Shown: piece by piece, positions 1 through 23,024 of the stretch
How positions within the stretch are numbered: position 1 is the stretch's first letter
Layout of the letters: the number at the start of each line of letters is the position of its first letter
Assembly (NCBI GenBank): GCA_905250115.1
Contig: CAJNOI010000003.1
Coordinates: 741,406-805,405 of the forward strand
Length of the DNA stretch: 64,000 nt
Origin: Adineta steineri
Lineage: Eukaryota; Rotifera; Eurotatoria; Adinetida; Adinetidae
Direction: 5' to 3'
Translations under genes and position numbers: made by a program
The notes under the pieces: generated by a model
What the model was told of the DNA's origin: nothing
Database searches by the model: none
What the model saw: the letters and a program-made list of their open reading frames with translations, nothing else

Positions 1-121
1 TTCCATATTTTATAATCTTCATTGATTTGACGTTCTTCGCTTACACCATCATCAGCTAAAATTGAAAGAATGATTAGTTTTTTTTTATTGAAGAAATTTC
101 GTTGAACATACTATCTGTCAT
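1..121 (-). CDS. RBBP4: RBBP4/RbAp48-Caf1-55 type WD40 histone chaperone, 5' end only
   Basis: This is the N-terminus of a WD40 histone-binding protein of the RBBP4/RBBP7/Caf1-55 family. That family sits in CAF-1, NURF, HDAC and PRC2 complexes and binds H3-H4. Exon 1 (112-121, starting at the ATG at 121) splices over a 56-nt intron to exon 2 (1-55, open at the window edge). The joined start reads MTDTDDGVSEERQINEDYKI and then W. The stretch SEERQINEDYKIW closely matches the family's conserved N-terminal helix (ERxINEEYKIWKKN). The WD repeats lie outside the window. RBBP4 and RBBP7 cannot be told apart from this fragment. Identification rests on about 13 residues but is quite distinctive. Confidence 0.8.
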
Positions 122-225
122 TGTAACTTGAAAACAAGGAAATAAATAAAGTTAATCTGAAAATCAAACAAATATCAGCTTGTTTATTATATGTTTAAAA
201 AAAAACAAAAAGAAAATAAATTTTA

Positions 226-614
226 TCAATGTAAACCACCAGTCTGAGGACCTTGACCTGGCATTGGTTCCTTTTGAAAGTTAATCTTTGGTTCATGATC
301 ACGATTTGGACTAGAAGAATAAATTTAAAATGAATCAGAATTATTATAACAACTTACTCAGCCGGTTGATTCGGATTAATAACATCAGTTTTAGCACCAG
401 GTGGAGCAGATCTAAAAGTTTTAAATTGAATTAAATAGTTTTATTTCAAAGCGAAAGAACATACGTATGTGAATCTGGTTTTCCTGGACCTACAATTTTT
501 CCCATCATAGTATCTTTCTGTCCTAAAGAAAATAAAACTAGTAACAAGCTGTTTTTTTTACTTTATAAATTTACCACCAAACATTCCGCCGGTTGGATCT
601 AAATCTTTTGACAT
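226..614 (-). CDS. Small Gly/Pro-rich orphan protein, 78 aa
   Basis: Not recognised. Four exons (575-614, 465-522, 358-411, 226-310) with consensus GT-AG borders join in frame to a 78-residue protein beginning MSKDLDPTGGMFGG and ending in QGPQTGGLH. It is hydrophilic and rich in Gly, Pro, Asp and Lys, with no signal peptide, membrane segment or known motif. It is probably disordered. Frame closure over three introns supports a real gene. It starts about 490 nt upstream of the RBBP4 start on the same strand. Confidence 0.6.
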
Positions 615-621
615 ATTTTTT

Positions 622-2304
622 CGTATATAATCTAAAATTATTTTTATAATTACAATCAAGAATATATTCTATGCATTTTCTGGTATCGCGAGACTATGAA
701 ATAGTTATGTCCATTGATATAATAATAAACGTAACTTTACTCATTGATAAGAAATATATAGCATTTTTATTTTTTAATTCGATAAATATTTTAGGTAAAG
801 CACATTTAGAATTAAAACAAAGACTAAATATTAAAAAAAGAATAATTGTTAGTTTGCTATGATCCACTCTTGATATAGATAATAGATGGCGTTTGAGTAC
901 AGTAATATATTACTAGATATAACAAAAATTGTTTATCTCAATATTTTATCATATCATTTTTTATTATCCCCGTTAAACTTGATCTTTATCGTTTCCTGTC
1001 TTTCTCTTCAAATCGATATGATATTACATTTACTTCTTAATAAAAGTTGTGATTTATAGAACTATGATAAATTTTAATTCGTAGGTATGCGTATTATAAT
1101 ATTCATAATTATATGTCATGAACCACAATTAGAAGTGTAAGTCGATAAATCCGTCGGTTAGGAATGTTAACCTTTTTTTCTCTACGATGGCAATAGCAGA
1201 ACTTTGTTGATATTTGTCTAGATTTGAAAGATTTTTGAGAAGAAAATGGGAGAATAATACTATAAAATGTCTTAAAAACTCATTTTTTATGTTTTATGCC
1301 GCAACGGCAACTTACACTTCGAGACACGATAAACGTCGAACGTATATAGACTAAACATACTCAAAACGAAGCAAAAATAGATTTATGCAATACTATTGAA
1401 CGTATAAGAAAGTTACTAAATAGGATAAAGTTATTCATAATCTAATGATACATTTGGAGGCTTTAACTTTGGAAATATCTAACTGGCAATAAAGCTTGTT
1501 AAGTAAATTTTCTTCGGTGTTCTTTTGATACAAATCTTGAAGATGAAATTGTGCCGATGACAATAAAAACACAAAAAGAATTGTTAGAGTGCACTTAGTA
1601 GTCATAAAATCAATATATATATATATGACATACTGATTAATTTAGATAGTATAACATCATCGAGTAACTGCAAAAGCATCTGATACATAAATGATGAATA
1701 TCAAAAATGGAATTTCATGCAAAGTTTAAATGTATTTAGTACGATGATTAACTACCAAACATTGATCAAAAGCAGAACAACAAGGTAAAGATTTATACAA
1801 TCTTGCGCAAATAATATTCCTATTCTACAACAGACTATTGCCATTTGAAATACAGCAATTATACCACCTGCAGTCAAAATATGCGATATTATTGAAATAA
1901 GTAATACATTACAAAAAAGCAAAATGATGTCTATGCTTTAAATATCGAAGTTATAGTTGCATAGAAAAGTCTCGAAAATACACGCGCTTGTCTTTCACAA
2001 ATTAAATGACTAGTGTTCTACATTTATAACGAAAATATTTCATACGATTACGAACAAGAATAAAACTATTATATATTTATTTTTTATTTTGAATAAAAGC
2101 AAACAATAATGCATTAACTACTACAGTATATATATGTATAAATATACAAAAAAAGTGAGAGTATTGATAAATGTAAATCAAAGTGCAATAGGAGCTTTAA
2201 AAAAATGGAAAAAAACCTTATTCCTGAGGGTGAGTCTAGCTGACATAATAAATGTTCATTACATTTGTGTAATATATCTGAATAAAAATTGCAAATTAGA
2301 TTTG
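622..2304. other. Intergenic, no gene seen
   Basis: AT-rich spacer between the orphan and the myosin light chain. The ORFs present (for example 671-862 and 2134-2364) are low-complexity and have no splice partners or recognisable domains. A short TA run lies at 1614-1625. Confidence 0.6.
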
Positions 2305-2918
2305 TTAATCTTGATCCTTGCGTCCATATTTGAGAATTTTAATAAATTTTGGATAATCAAATAAACCATGATTAATTGGTGCTTCTTTAAATAATTCATC
2401 CACTTCTTCATCAGTATAACGATCACCAATTGTCATTAATAACTCTCGTAAACGATCTTCCGAAATTTTACCTGAACCATCATCATCTAATGACATAAAA
2501 GCATTTTTAATTACATCTTCAGGATCGGTACCCGTTAATTTTTCTCCAAATAATGTTAAAAACATAGTAAAATTTATATCACCTGGAGCTTCACGAATCA
2601 TTGCATCAATCTCCATGTCACTAACTACTTTACCTATAAAAACAATCATTAAATTATTAATCATACCACAAGAATTACTCATACCTAATGAAGCGAACAT
2701 ATCTTTTAGATCATCGCCACTAATGAAACCATCCTAATCAAAGCAAAAACGAAAATAATTAGTAATATGATAAATAAGAAATATACTCGATCATGATCGA
2801 TTATGTTAAATGCTTCTTTATATTCTTGAATTTGAGATTGATCAAACATCGCAAAAATATTTGACGTAGCGCGTTGTTGACGCTTCTTTGGTGGTTTAGC
2901 TTTAGCTCGTGATGCCAT
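2305..2918 (-). CDS. Myosin regulatory light chain (MYL9/MYL12/sqh type)
   Basis: EF-hand regulatory light chain of myosin II. It binds the myosin heavy-chain neck and switches motor activity when phosphorylated by MLCK or ROCK. Three exons (2787-2918, 2685-2733, 2305-2633) join in frame. The N-terminus [20 protein letters not shown] carries the Thr-Ser phosphorylation pair of the family (RATSN). EF-hand 1 has the loop [12 protein letters not shown], the functional divalent-ion site. The conserved block [19 protein letters not shown] and the C-terminal lobe ([17 protein letters not shown]) follow. The start at 2918 gives the family N-terminus; an upstream in-frame Met at 2936 would add six residues and is less likely. 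It resembles smooth-muscle/non-muscle light chains more than sarcomeric ones, by eye. Confidence 0.95.
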
Positions 2919-3816
2919 TGACAAATTTTTTATCAAAGAAAAATAAAAATTTTACGCAAAACTAATTAATTTCTATTCAATAATAAATAAAATTTATCTA
3001 AAAAAATAAAAAATAACATAACATTCATTTCTTTCCTTCACAAGTAATATACTATTTGAATCAATGTACCATTTTTTTGATTTTTTTCTTCTATTCTTTC
3101 AATTCACATTCGATTACTTCTTTATAGGTCATCTCCCTGACCTACCATCATCGATCAACACTACGTATTTAATGCAATACACATTGCGTTATATAAAAGT
3201 ACAAACGAACAATCTCGACTACATAATTCATATGCGTTATATTCCAGAACGAAAAAAAAAACAAAAAAAAAACGATCATGATAAATAGAAAAAAATTAAA
3301 ATAGTAAAAAATATTTTAGGGTTATATCATCAATAAAAAACGATGATAAAAACATTCACATATAAAATAAACACTTGCTATCTCAGTGTTCTATTCGAAT
3401 AGAACAAATTGGAACGAATTTATTATAATAGAATGATATATATCTTTGTTCAGGATCACAGTCGACGATTTTATATGAAAAGAAAATGAAATTTTGTGTT
3501 ATTGTTCGTTTAATTCACGATTTCTTGGTGAAACTAAAAAACAAACAATAAATTGAAATTAAGAAAGAAAAATAAATAAATCTTCTTTCATGCAGTACGC
3601 AAACTAAAAGGCAAATGTATTTTTATTCAATACATAACCAACAGAAAATAAAACAAAAGAAAATAAATAACGTGTTATTTTTAAATTAGAAAAAAAAAGA
3701 AAAAGGTTTATATTAGTAAAATTGGAATGTCTCTTTAATAATAGAAAAAGAAAACAAGTGCAGAAATATTATTAGACTAATAAAAGATCTAAGAATTCAG
3801 AAAAGAAAACAGACAA
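2919..3816. other. Intergenic, no gene seen
   Basis: AT-rich spacer upstream of the light-chain gene and downstream of SERCA A. It holds poly-A/T runs and minus-strand AATAAA-like motifs, but no supported coding exon. Confidence 0.6.
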
Positions 3817-8505
<4,689 letters not shown>

Positions 8506-11500
8506 AGCGATCTGAAATAATAAATATCAATCGATGAAAATAAATATGCAATGAGAGGTACATATTGTTCTGTTATTCAACAAAGCGCGCAATTGTGATG
8601 CATCCGTGCATATCGATTATTTTAGCTTATACACTAAAAACCTCGACATCGACGTGTATTTTATATAGATATTAACACGTTTTTCGTTTTCATTGCCCTG
8701 CTATATATATAATATAATGCATTATTGGCTGATTTTTGTAATTAAAGAATGATGATCAATAATATTTTCTGATCATCTCCAATCATTATATTCGATCAAT
8801 GAAAAAAAATTTTTTCTGATAATTCTTAAAAAATACTAAAATGCTAAAAGATAGTAAATATTATTTCTATTTTAAATAACTTCAGTCGAATATAGAGGTC
8901 GCCAGATTTTAGTCAAGCTTACGTCGATATGAAATTGATCGATACGGTTGATTGCATTTTTCTAGTGGTTAAAGCATATCTGATGTGATATACATGCACT
9001 AATGATAAAAAACAAACCATATTTTGCATTAATCGCAATCTGGTTTGCCACAGACTACCGTTAAAATTGTACGTTTACTCATTAATCATCAAAAAAATCA
9101 TCAATAATTGAGTAGCTATGATTAGAAACTAATTTCTGCTATTTTCTTATTCAAATATAACTCTATTTAAACGAATAGAATACGTCAACAAATATTGTAT
9201 TTAGATACTTAAATAGTGAGATTTCTGTTGATCCCAAGTACGGAACAAAACAAATATAGTTTACAATTTTTAATTTCTAGTGATAATATGCATATGTGTT
9301 TTCGCGTTCTGGTAATTAAAGAATAGCGTAACGTGACATATATGTTTACTTCGAGAAAAAAACTAAATACGCAAAAATGATATAACACTCACTAATTTTG
9401 AATACTATAAAAATTTATTTCAAAGTATTTTAGCAGTAACGAAAATTTCCCTGATCACACGTCTAGTATTCAATAGAACGGAATAAAAAATAAGATTTTG
9501 TCACTCAAATTGGTAGACGAACGATGAAATATAAAATATGGTTACAACGAAAACAACAACAAGCTGTTCTTGTTATGATTATACAGCAAAAAAGAAAAAA
9601 AAAAGAAAAATAAACGACCTGACATTTAATATTTACTTGCATAAAGGCATTATGGATCAGAAAACCAATGAGTAACAGAGAGATATAGTGAAGATTCTTC
9701 TCATTCTATTTTGTGGTTCTTTTATAGTATTAATATTATAATCATATTTTTGACTTGTTAGTTGTATTTTCTCTCATTTCTTCTCTTTCTTTTTTTTCGT
9801 TCTCTCTATAATTCTATGAATATATAATATTACAACAGTTGCTCGACTATCTTTTGTTCACCTTTCTCTCTATTCTATATCAAAGATAACTTGCTCACAT
9901 AGTTTCTATATTATCGATGCCAATCAAAATATAGAAAAAAATTGATTTACATTACAAATGTAATGATGATAATAGTAGTACAAATAAGAGAGAAAAAGAA
10001 ATGCTCTCGTCATATTGTTATTATTTTCCAATAGTATCATGGTGAGAACAAAGTGGGCTCTTTTTCATAATTAGAATCAAGGCAAACATATATTCTTTAT
10101 ATGCACGTCAGCTATCAATTTGATACTGACTATTTCACACATAAATATCAAAATGACTCACTTGTCTTTTGTTAATTGTTAGTTCACACAAGACAGAAAA
10201 AGAATATGACTTCAAGTTATCCTATAAAATTTTATTTTGTAACGACAAAAGAGGAAGTGGTATTAATATTTTACTGTCCTTGACATCGTCTAGGTAGTTA
10301 TATAATATACATTGACTGTAGACGTCTATTCTTTCATATTTCTATTTCAGAATAAATTGAACGCAAATATTTATTTATCATCTATGAACATGATGGATTG
10401 AACAATTTTATGCAAAATTTTTTTATTCTATATTGTTGATTTACTCTATTTCTTTAACAACATAATTTACAAAAGAATAGATATGTATTTTCATCATAGT
10501 GAATTAGTAGAAAAAGTAAGAAGTTGTTCTCGATCAACAATTACACTTGATGATAATAAAGGATAATCTACAAGTGTTGTATATATATATTCTATTTTCT
10601 CACACATATGACTACTTCGTCATTACGGTTAGTTACTAGATGCATTTCTTTTTTTTGTCAACATCGATAAATGTAGAAACAGTAATAGAACCGTAAATCA
10701 ATAAATATACTATAAGGAACCGAGGAAATGTTGATGTTCTAAGCAAAATATAGAAAACTAAAATGATGGCAATGATTATTAATGAGGATCGTCAAATATC
10801 AATTTGCAAATTAATAAATGCATCACAAGTAATCATATATAATAACAATACGAGAGAGAAAAAAACGAATATCTTCTATAATAGAACGAAAATAATCGTA
10901 TCCTATAAAAGCTTTTAAATAATCAAAAAAAAGAATGGTGTGATCAACATACATATCTCTATCTTGATAGATGTGACGAATGAATGACAATAATATCAAC
11001 ATCAACAAGATCGTTTCTTTTTCTGCACTGATGATGATGATCATCATCATCAATCACTTGCGGAATTTACGAACGGAGAACGATCGATTCAATTCTACCG
11101 TTATTTATTCTCTTGTGTATTTTCCATGCCGTTGCATTGGATACAAGATTTACTAACATTAGTGATCGGCATTGGTTATATATGTCTATGATCTATTAGG
11201 ACAAAGATTGCATTACTCACATAAAGAACATACATTGAGCATTCACATGATAATAAAATCAAGTGTACACAAATGAATCTTCAACGAATTCTAAGGAAAA
11301 GAAAATGGAATCTATTGAAAAAAACGGCTGATTATATCATTGTTTGCTTAAATAAAGAATAATATATTCTTTATTATCTCATAAGAATGAGTAATTGACA
11401 AAATCGAATAATAATAATAATAAAACTAATCATTAGATTGATAGATCTATTTCTGACATACACGTGTTGTCTGCATATTCATTGTCAGTATTATAATCTA

Positions 11501-12319
11501 ATAGAACCTAACAAAACAAAATCTGTTAATAAAATAAATTTTAATGACAACTGATTATTGTGTAATAAATCAGTATAATATGTATATGACACGTTATCAT
11601 TGAAATTGATGAATGACAATTTTTATTAACAGTCGATCTATTATCATATTCAAATAAGTTCAGTTGATTCTTTATTTGATCTCATACAGCAAAATATTAA
11701 CATTGAAGGAATAAATGTAAATAGTATATTTTTGTCGGCAGATGAATATAACATAAAAAGACGAAATTTATGACATTCATAAATTTTTGGTAGATGATAT
11801 CCGAACATAAAGAGAAACACATCTGACATTTTAAAGATTATTATAATCGAAGTCACGATAGTTAAGTTCGGTAGTATATCTATTTTTAACCGGTTATTCT
11901 ATAAATGAAAATATAGTTGGTAAAGTTTATATTGATTCCTTTGATCGAGACTGCATTTACAATATTAATAAAACTGTCTTCTATCGAACGGAAATCGTAG
12001 AGATGAACAATTATAAAATTAATAAATAATGAAAACAAAAAGACTATGTTATATACGGTACATAATAATTATTTTTCCATCATATCGATTTGATGATTTC
12101 TGTAAAATAGATATTATTTCTTTTCGAATTTTTAATAAATAATTCTAGGCATAGAAGTCCTTTTTTTTGTGTATTCGTATAATCAAATATAAGAAAAAAA
12201 AATTAAACTGTTTATCAGATAAATTCCTTTCTTCCGTTTACAATACAAATTTTGTCTATTCTCAAAAGATGAGATGAAAAAGGAACGTTTTTTTTTTGAC
12301 GAAGTCTGTCTTATTTGTT
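8506..12319. other. Intergenic spacer between SERCA copies
   Basis: About 3.8 kb of AT-rich DNA. It presumably contains the promoter of copy A and the 3' flank of copy B. Sequence just upstream of the two SERCA starts is not visibly similar between copies. No coding exon, RNA gene or clear repeat was found. Confidence 0.6.
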
Positions 12320-16854
<4,535 letters not shown>

Positions 16855-19613
16855 GACAATCTAGAGTAAAAAATATAGATAATAATGAATGTACTAACAG
16901 TTTGTAAAAGAAGATGATTCATTTAAAATTTTTTAGAACATCAAATGCACCCATAGATATACACGTACAGACACGCGTCCTGTAGTTAGTCGTGTCGATT
17001 GCCTGGAACATCCTTGTAAGTATCGATAAGCATCTTGCTCACCAATCATTTACAAAAGAATTCATAAATTTAAAAAAAATTCCAGAATTTATTTTTTACA
17101 ATAATTAATTCTAGAAAAGATTTTAAAATAAATTCCAGTACTCAAACTCATATGAACAATAGAGGACGCTAGAAAACAGTTTTTTTGAAGGTTTTGCTAC
17201 GGTTAGTAAGCATGAAAGAAATCATAACGTTCTACAACACATACTTTACTTATTTCCTCATTAGTTTCGTTTAATCAATGTTCTGATACGGTCAAAAAAT
17301 CAGTGCAAATGATTCGCATAAATTTGATATATATGACTTATACGTAAAATGTCAGAATATATATTTCTTTTATTCTAAAGAATCATAATGGAATAAAAAT
17401 ACTTGATCATATTCATCAAAGAATGTCATTTACATTTTTCTTATACAAAGATTGTTTCATTTTCTTGTTTACAAGCTAAATACGATACTCACAGAAAAAT
17501 AAGACATCTATGATTGATTTCACATGTTATAGAAGACAAAATAAGAAATTCGTTTTTATACTGATTAGTGATCATATCTGTTGGATGAATAGAATAGTCA
17601 AATGGGAAATCAGTGGAATGAAGTGCAACAAGGGACAACTGACACGTAACATGCGAGAAAAATGACATTTTGTTAAGATTAACAGTTTTTCTCGAAGAAA
17701 AGAACATATTCGGACATATCTATGATCTCTCAATATTATGTATTCAAAGGTGAAATATAGTTCTGATCATCTCCATAATCAGTTGATATTTCACTGAAAT
17801 AATAATAATTAATTTGGGAGTTCGATGCGTTTTTGGAAATCTCGTGTATGAAATAAAAAACAATTCAAGACAATATATCATAAAATACTCGAAATTACAA
17901 GATGTTGAATTTTGCATAAGAAAAAGAGTTCTCTGATAAGCGAAAAAAACTCGAAATGATCAAGTGATTTGTCTATTTCTACTAAATATTGTTTACTTTC
18001 ATGTTGATTTCTGAACAGAGAAGAACTATTTAAATAAATTTCAAATTATAGCAATAATCTAAATTGTAAAAAAATACGGAATCGAAGTATTAGATAAAGT
18101 TTTTACTATTAAAAATAAGACACTATATGAAAAACTTTCGTCTCACCTTTACAAAACTCCTGATGTAAAATGATTTCAAACGTAATCTTTAGTTGATTAT
18201 TTTAGCACTTAGAGATAATATCAAACGACAAATATTTATTTTTATATGTATATTGTCATATTTACGACTTAGGAAAAGGTATCACGAGTTAGAGATATTC
18301 GTTCATTTTTTCTAAATAGGTTTTTTATTTTGAATTGTTTTACATCATTCATATAAATCTAGGTTTTCTTTCATATTTATAATCCTGACAGCCAGTATTT
18401 TTCTAATTCATCTGAAAATAAAAAAATATGTATTTCTCAAACTTGAAGCATAATAAAAAATTGACTTGCTATAAGTCATAAGTAATCTCTGTGCAGTAAA
18501 CTGAAAACTTCTATTCAAATTCATTATGGAAGATTTATATAGGTTGAACAAAACAAATTTCGAATATCTCTGTATTAAGATTCGTCTTAACTTTTTTTAA
18601 ATAATATTAGAAAGATCCAAGATCTTCATATCAGTTGATGATCTATTGTATTTAACTAAAAAATACACATGACATCGAACAATGATTTTCTCTTTTAACA
18701 CCGTTTACTTTGCTCAATCTATTTTCATGATATTGAGGAATACAATTATAATTATAAACTGCAAAAATATATAAAACAACAGTTGCCTTGGTGATCAAAC
18801 TCTAATATTATTAAGTTGCAAAGTTTTATACTCATTGATTAGAGTATAAAGAAAATGTCATTATTCATCTCCTCGGTACATTTAGACAATAAAAATGCAT
18901 GCGTATATTTTTTTTAGAAGATCTGTAAGATGTCGCTAAATGATAGTATCGTTGGTTATATAACCTTAATTTGACCAATCATAAAATAAGGGTTATATGC
19001 CATAAACAAAAAAAGAGTTAAGATGGCAGATATTTATTTTAGCGAAAAAAAAGTTCTCTATGATTGATGTTTGACCTTGAATGTTTTCTTTTACGTCATA
19101 AACCCTAATAATTCTGACTATAACTTGCAGTCATTCTTGTTGTTATTTTTTATTTGATGATTATTATTTAAATATTAATACAAATAACAAAATATAAAAT
19201 TTTTTTTTTATCTTTTCCTACAATTCTTCGACATCGACTTTTTTTTTCCTTCGCTTCCAAGGAGAATAACAACCAACCGATAGAATCATTGGCCTTTAAT
19301 AAAAAAAAACAATTTTTTTTTATATTGTGGCTTCGTATATAAAAGAGGAATGATTTATTTCTCTCGTTTTTTTTTTCTTTTTTCTGCATGATAAACCGTA
19401 TACACTGGATCGTAATGCATCGGCATAAAACACCTTTCTTTTTTTTTTCTCTGTTTTATTCGACGTTCGTTGAATTGCATTTCTTTTTTTATTATTATCG
19501 TGAATCGTTGGTCGAAGCAAAAAAAAAAGAAAGAAATCGGATCAGCATCGAAAGAATAAGTTGTTTTTTTTCTTTTAGATAAGTGATACCACATATACAA
19601 CAGAGATATTAAA
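16855..19613. other. Intergenic, no gene seen
   Basis: Divergent promoter region between SERCA B and the Na/K-ATPase beta gene. The part near 19190-19560 is rich in poly-T and poly-A runs. Overlapping ORFs there on both strands are low-complexity and unsupported. The AG at 19577-19578 is the likely acceptor for the 5' end of the beta-subunit message. Confidence 0.6.
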
Positions 19614-20910
19614 ATGGGCAGTAAATTATCTGGTTTAGGCAGTGCAGTGTACGATTCAAAAAGAAAACAATTTCTTGGCCGCGATGGAGCTGGATGGGGT
19701 AAACTAAAATAAATATAATTTACAGAGCAATTAAATAAAATGTGTTGTATTTTTTTTCTAATAGGCAAATTAGGTGTTTTTTATTTCTTTTTCTACATTG
19801 GTTTGGCCGGTTTTTTCTGTGCAATGTTAGCGATATTCATGGCTTTTACACCACGTGATCATCCACGATATACTACGGATGAATCGCGTATGGAAACTCG
19901 ATCAAATCCACTTGCACCTGGTTTGAATATTTATTTAGAAAAATTTCATTTAAAATCCTTTTTTGTTGTTGCCTTTTAGGTCTCGGCTTTCGACCTCAAC
20001 CAGATGTAGATAAAAATTTAATCTTTTTGGATAAAACTTCAGACAACGAGGGTAAAAGTCCATATGCTGAAAGTCTCGATCAATATCTTCAAATTTGTAA
20101 GTACAAATCATAAGTTCTTATGTTTACGATAATTATTTATTTAGATTATTGGAAACAAGGAGAACGTAAAGCAACAAATGAGGATGGAGAGGAAGAAGGA
20201 GATTCATCAGCAGTTCAAGAATTCAACATTGCAAATCCAGGTGGTTGCGTATCAGGTAATGATTATGGTTATAAAAATGGAAAACCATGTGTACTTGTTA
20301 AAATGAATAAAGTAAACTACAATATTGAAAAGATATTTATATGAATATTTTTATTTTCATTAGATTGTTGGTTTTGAACCCTTACCTGGTTATGCACCAG
20401 GGGAGAAAGGAAATAGCACATGTGGACCTAAACCAAGCGATATTGCAGTACACTGCCAAGGAGAAGTAATTATAATTTATAAGAAAACAAAAATCAAATT
20501 ATTCTTTTTTTTATTGTAGTATCCCGCTGATGTTGATAATATGGGACCTATAAATTATATGTCTGAAAAAGGTCAAGATCGAAAATGTGGATCACTTAAT
20601 ACTAAATGGTTTCCATATCAGTATGTAGAGAAAATCATTGTACATATATATAAATAGGTGAATATTTTTTTATTTTCGTAGCGGAAAATCTGATCGTAAA
20701 AATGTTTATCAAGCACCATACATTTGGGTTCAATTCGAACAACCAAAACCGAATGTATTAATTAATGTTATATGCCGTGTTTATGGTCAAAATATTCATT
20801 ATGATAAGAAAACAGGCCGAGCTTTAACACGTTTTCAAATTTATGTTAAAGATTTACCACAAAAAAAGCAACGCGGTACTAATTCACGTACTAATGCTGG
20901 AGAAAATTAA
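19614..20910 (+). CDS. Na+/K+-ATPase beta subunit (nervana/ATP1B type), 318 aa
   Basis: Type II membrane glycoprotein needed for folding and delivery of the Na+/K+ pump alpha subunit. Seven exons close in frame: 19614-19698, 19765-19920, 19980-20096, 20145-20311, 20364-20465, 20520-20620, 20682-20910. A short cytosolic N-terminus (QFLGRDGAGWGKLGVFYFFF) leads into one membrane helix at about residues 30-55. The ectodomain has six cysteines (PGGCVSG, KPCVLVK, STCGPKP, VHCQGE, RKCGS, ICRVYG) matching the three conserved disulfides. FEPLPGYAPGE and NVLINVIC also fit the family. An acidic insert (EDGEEEGD) sits in the ectodomain. AATAAA lies at 20965-20970. It could in principle pair with an H+/K+ pump, but Na/K is far more likely. 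Confidence 0.93.
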
Positions 20911-23024
20911 ATTTAATCTTCCGTGTGTCAAATATTATTAGAGAAAAAAAAATTAACATAGTCGAATAAAGAACAGTGCTGTTGTCTAAGTGTGTTTTTC
21001 TGTATTACTGCTTTTCTTGTAGTGACCTTTTTTTTTCCTGCTACTTTTCAAGTTTTTTTGTCGAACAGTTTAAAGAATTTTCTTTTTAATTTTTAACAAG
21101 AGAATGTTGCTGAAATGAGTTTAGTCCTTACACGTTTATTTTTTTCCTTTTAATCGTAACCATATTGTCTTTTGTGGAATGAGTGTCTAGTTTGAAATTA
21201 AGTAAATTTAGTAGATGTTGATGAAATTAAATAATAAAATAAATTTCTCTTTATCACAGCTTATATATATATCATATTTCAATGAAAGAATAATTCAGGT
21301 AATTTTCTCCACTTCAAATATTTATACCAATCGCTGGAAGCAAAGATAATGACATATGTTGATTACTTGTACCATATGATAAACAAATATTTTATGTCTA
21401 AACATAACAACAGTTGATATTCAGAAAAGAAATATAATGAGAAAACTCGTTCGTAATTGTTTTACAATGAGCAACTTACACTCATGAAAATATTTTAAAT
21501 ATACTTATCGATATTGCTATTTCAATTTCTTTCTTTATAACTTTATGAGTAGCAATAAAATGGTAGATGTTTTAGCTTGATTTCGTTATAAAACTTTATT
21601 TTGAAACGGAAGAAATGATCATATCTAATCGAACAAAGTGCAAAAATATTGATCTTATAAGATTATCATACATCAAGTAAAATTAGTAGTGACATTAATT
21701 TTAAGTATTACATTATTTCTTTTACAATCGCTTAGATAATCTAGCATTCAATTTATAAATGCTGTATTCTCTTACTAATTTTTCACAATATATAAACCGA
21801 TAATATACGTGCTTAATCTTTGAATTAATCATAAACATTGGATGACTGATAATATCATGGAGCTGATCATGAAGTTTTTTTCATACTTTCACAATAATTC
21901 CGAAAGTATTGTATCTATTTTTCGTACTTTGTGATATTATTCCATTTGATTAGAAAAGATCCATTATCACCTTTAAGATTAGTTTATTTCTAGAGAAGAA
22001 AAACAAATAATTTTACAAATGAATCGTCTGTAACCAAGCGGAACAAACGAAGAACATGAAACAATTCTACTAGCTTCAAAAACTATAAAAAATATTGTTG
22101 GACCAATCCTACTGAACATATATTTAGAGTATAAACCATTGCTTTACTGTCGATAAAGAACTGTGATAACATAGTCGTATATTACATTTTAGAATGATTT
22201 GTTTATACAAACCAATACTGAAGTTATTCCAAGTCTTTTGGGATCATATCATATTACAGTATGCTTATCTTCGTAACTTTACTTTCAATATATCTCAAAC
22301 GCTCTTTAGAGGTAAAACATCAACTAATTTTGCAACACAATTTCTTGATAAATGACATTTTATAAATCATTTAGCTCTGCCGCTACTTTAATTGAAATAG
22401 ATTTTCCATACTATTCGCTAATAGAAAGTATAATCTTATCAGTTTTAGTTAGTAGTTCATTTTTTAAATTGACGATATTATTCCTATTTTTCATTTCGTG
22501 TGAAAGCTAGTTCTATATATGTTCAATAATGTATCAAAGTTTCCAGTAATTGAAGGTATGAATGGGGGTGTGTCGTATTTATATATTAGGAATAGAATTG
22601 ATTTTTCTTTAATTTAATAGATCAACAAGTGCATTATATTAGCTGTGTTAAATCTTACTTTAGAATAAGAAAAATAGCTGATATTAATAAACATATACGA
22701 TATCAGTGCTAATTTTTAAACAAATGATAAATACGTATGTTGTCTTTGTTATTTATGAGAGGGTAAAAGTAGGTGGGGACTGTATAATATGCATGTCATT
22801 GTTACCGGATTAAAAGAACGAAAAAGATTATTTCATAAAGTGCATCTAGAACATTACGAATGATGATGTAAGTGAAGCACAAATAAAATGAGAGAAAAGA
22901 AAGAATTGTAACAAATATATAGAATAGTGAAGTAAGGCAAAGAAATTTGAACTTTGATATTAAAATATAAGAGCGAACAGTAGATTCAAACGTTGACATA
23001 TAGTTCACATACGTTTTCTTATTC
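20911..23024. other. Intergenic, no gene seen
   Basis: AT-rich spacer between the beta-subunit gene and nuclear receptor 1. A G-rich patch (tgggggtgtg) occurs near 22563. No coding exon supported. Confidence 0.6.

Noticed and set aside
19168..19768. Several overlapping open frames on both strands
   Set aside because: They arise from poly-A/poly-T runs upstream of and over the beta-subunit gene; no domain and no consistent splice pattern.
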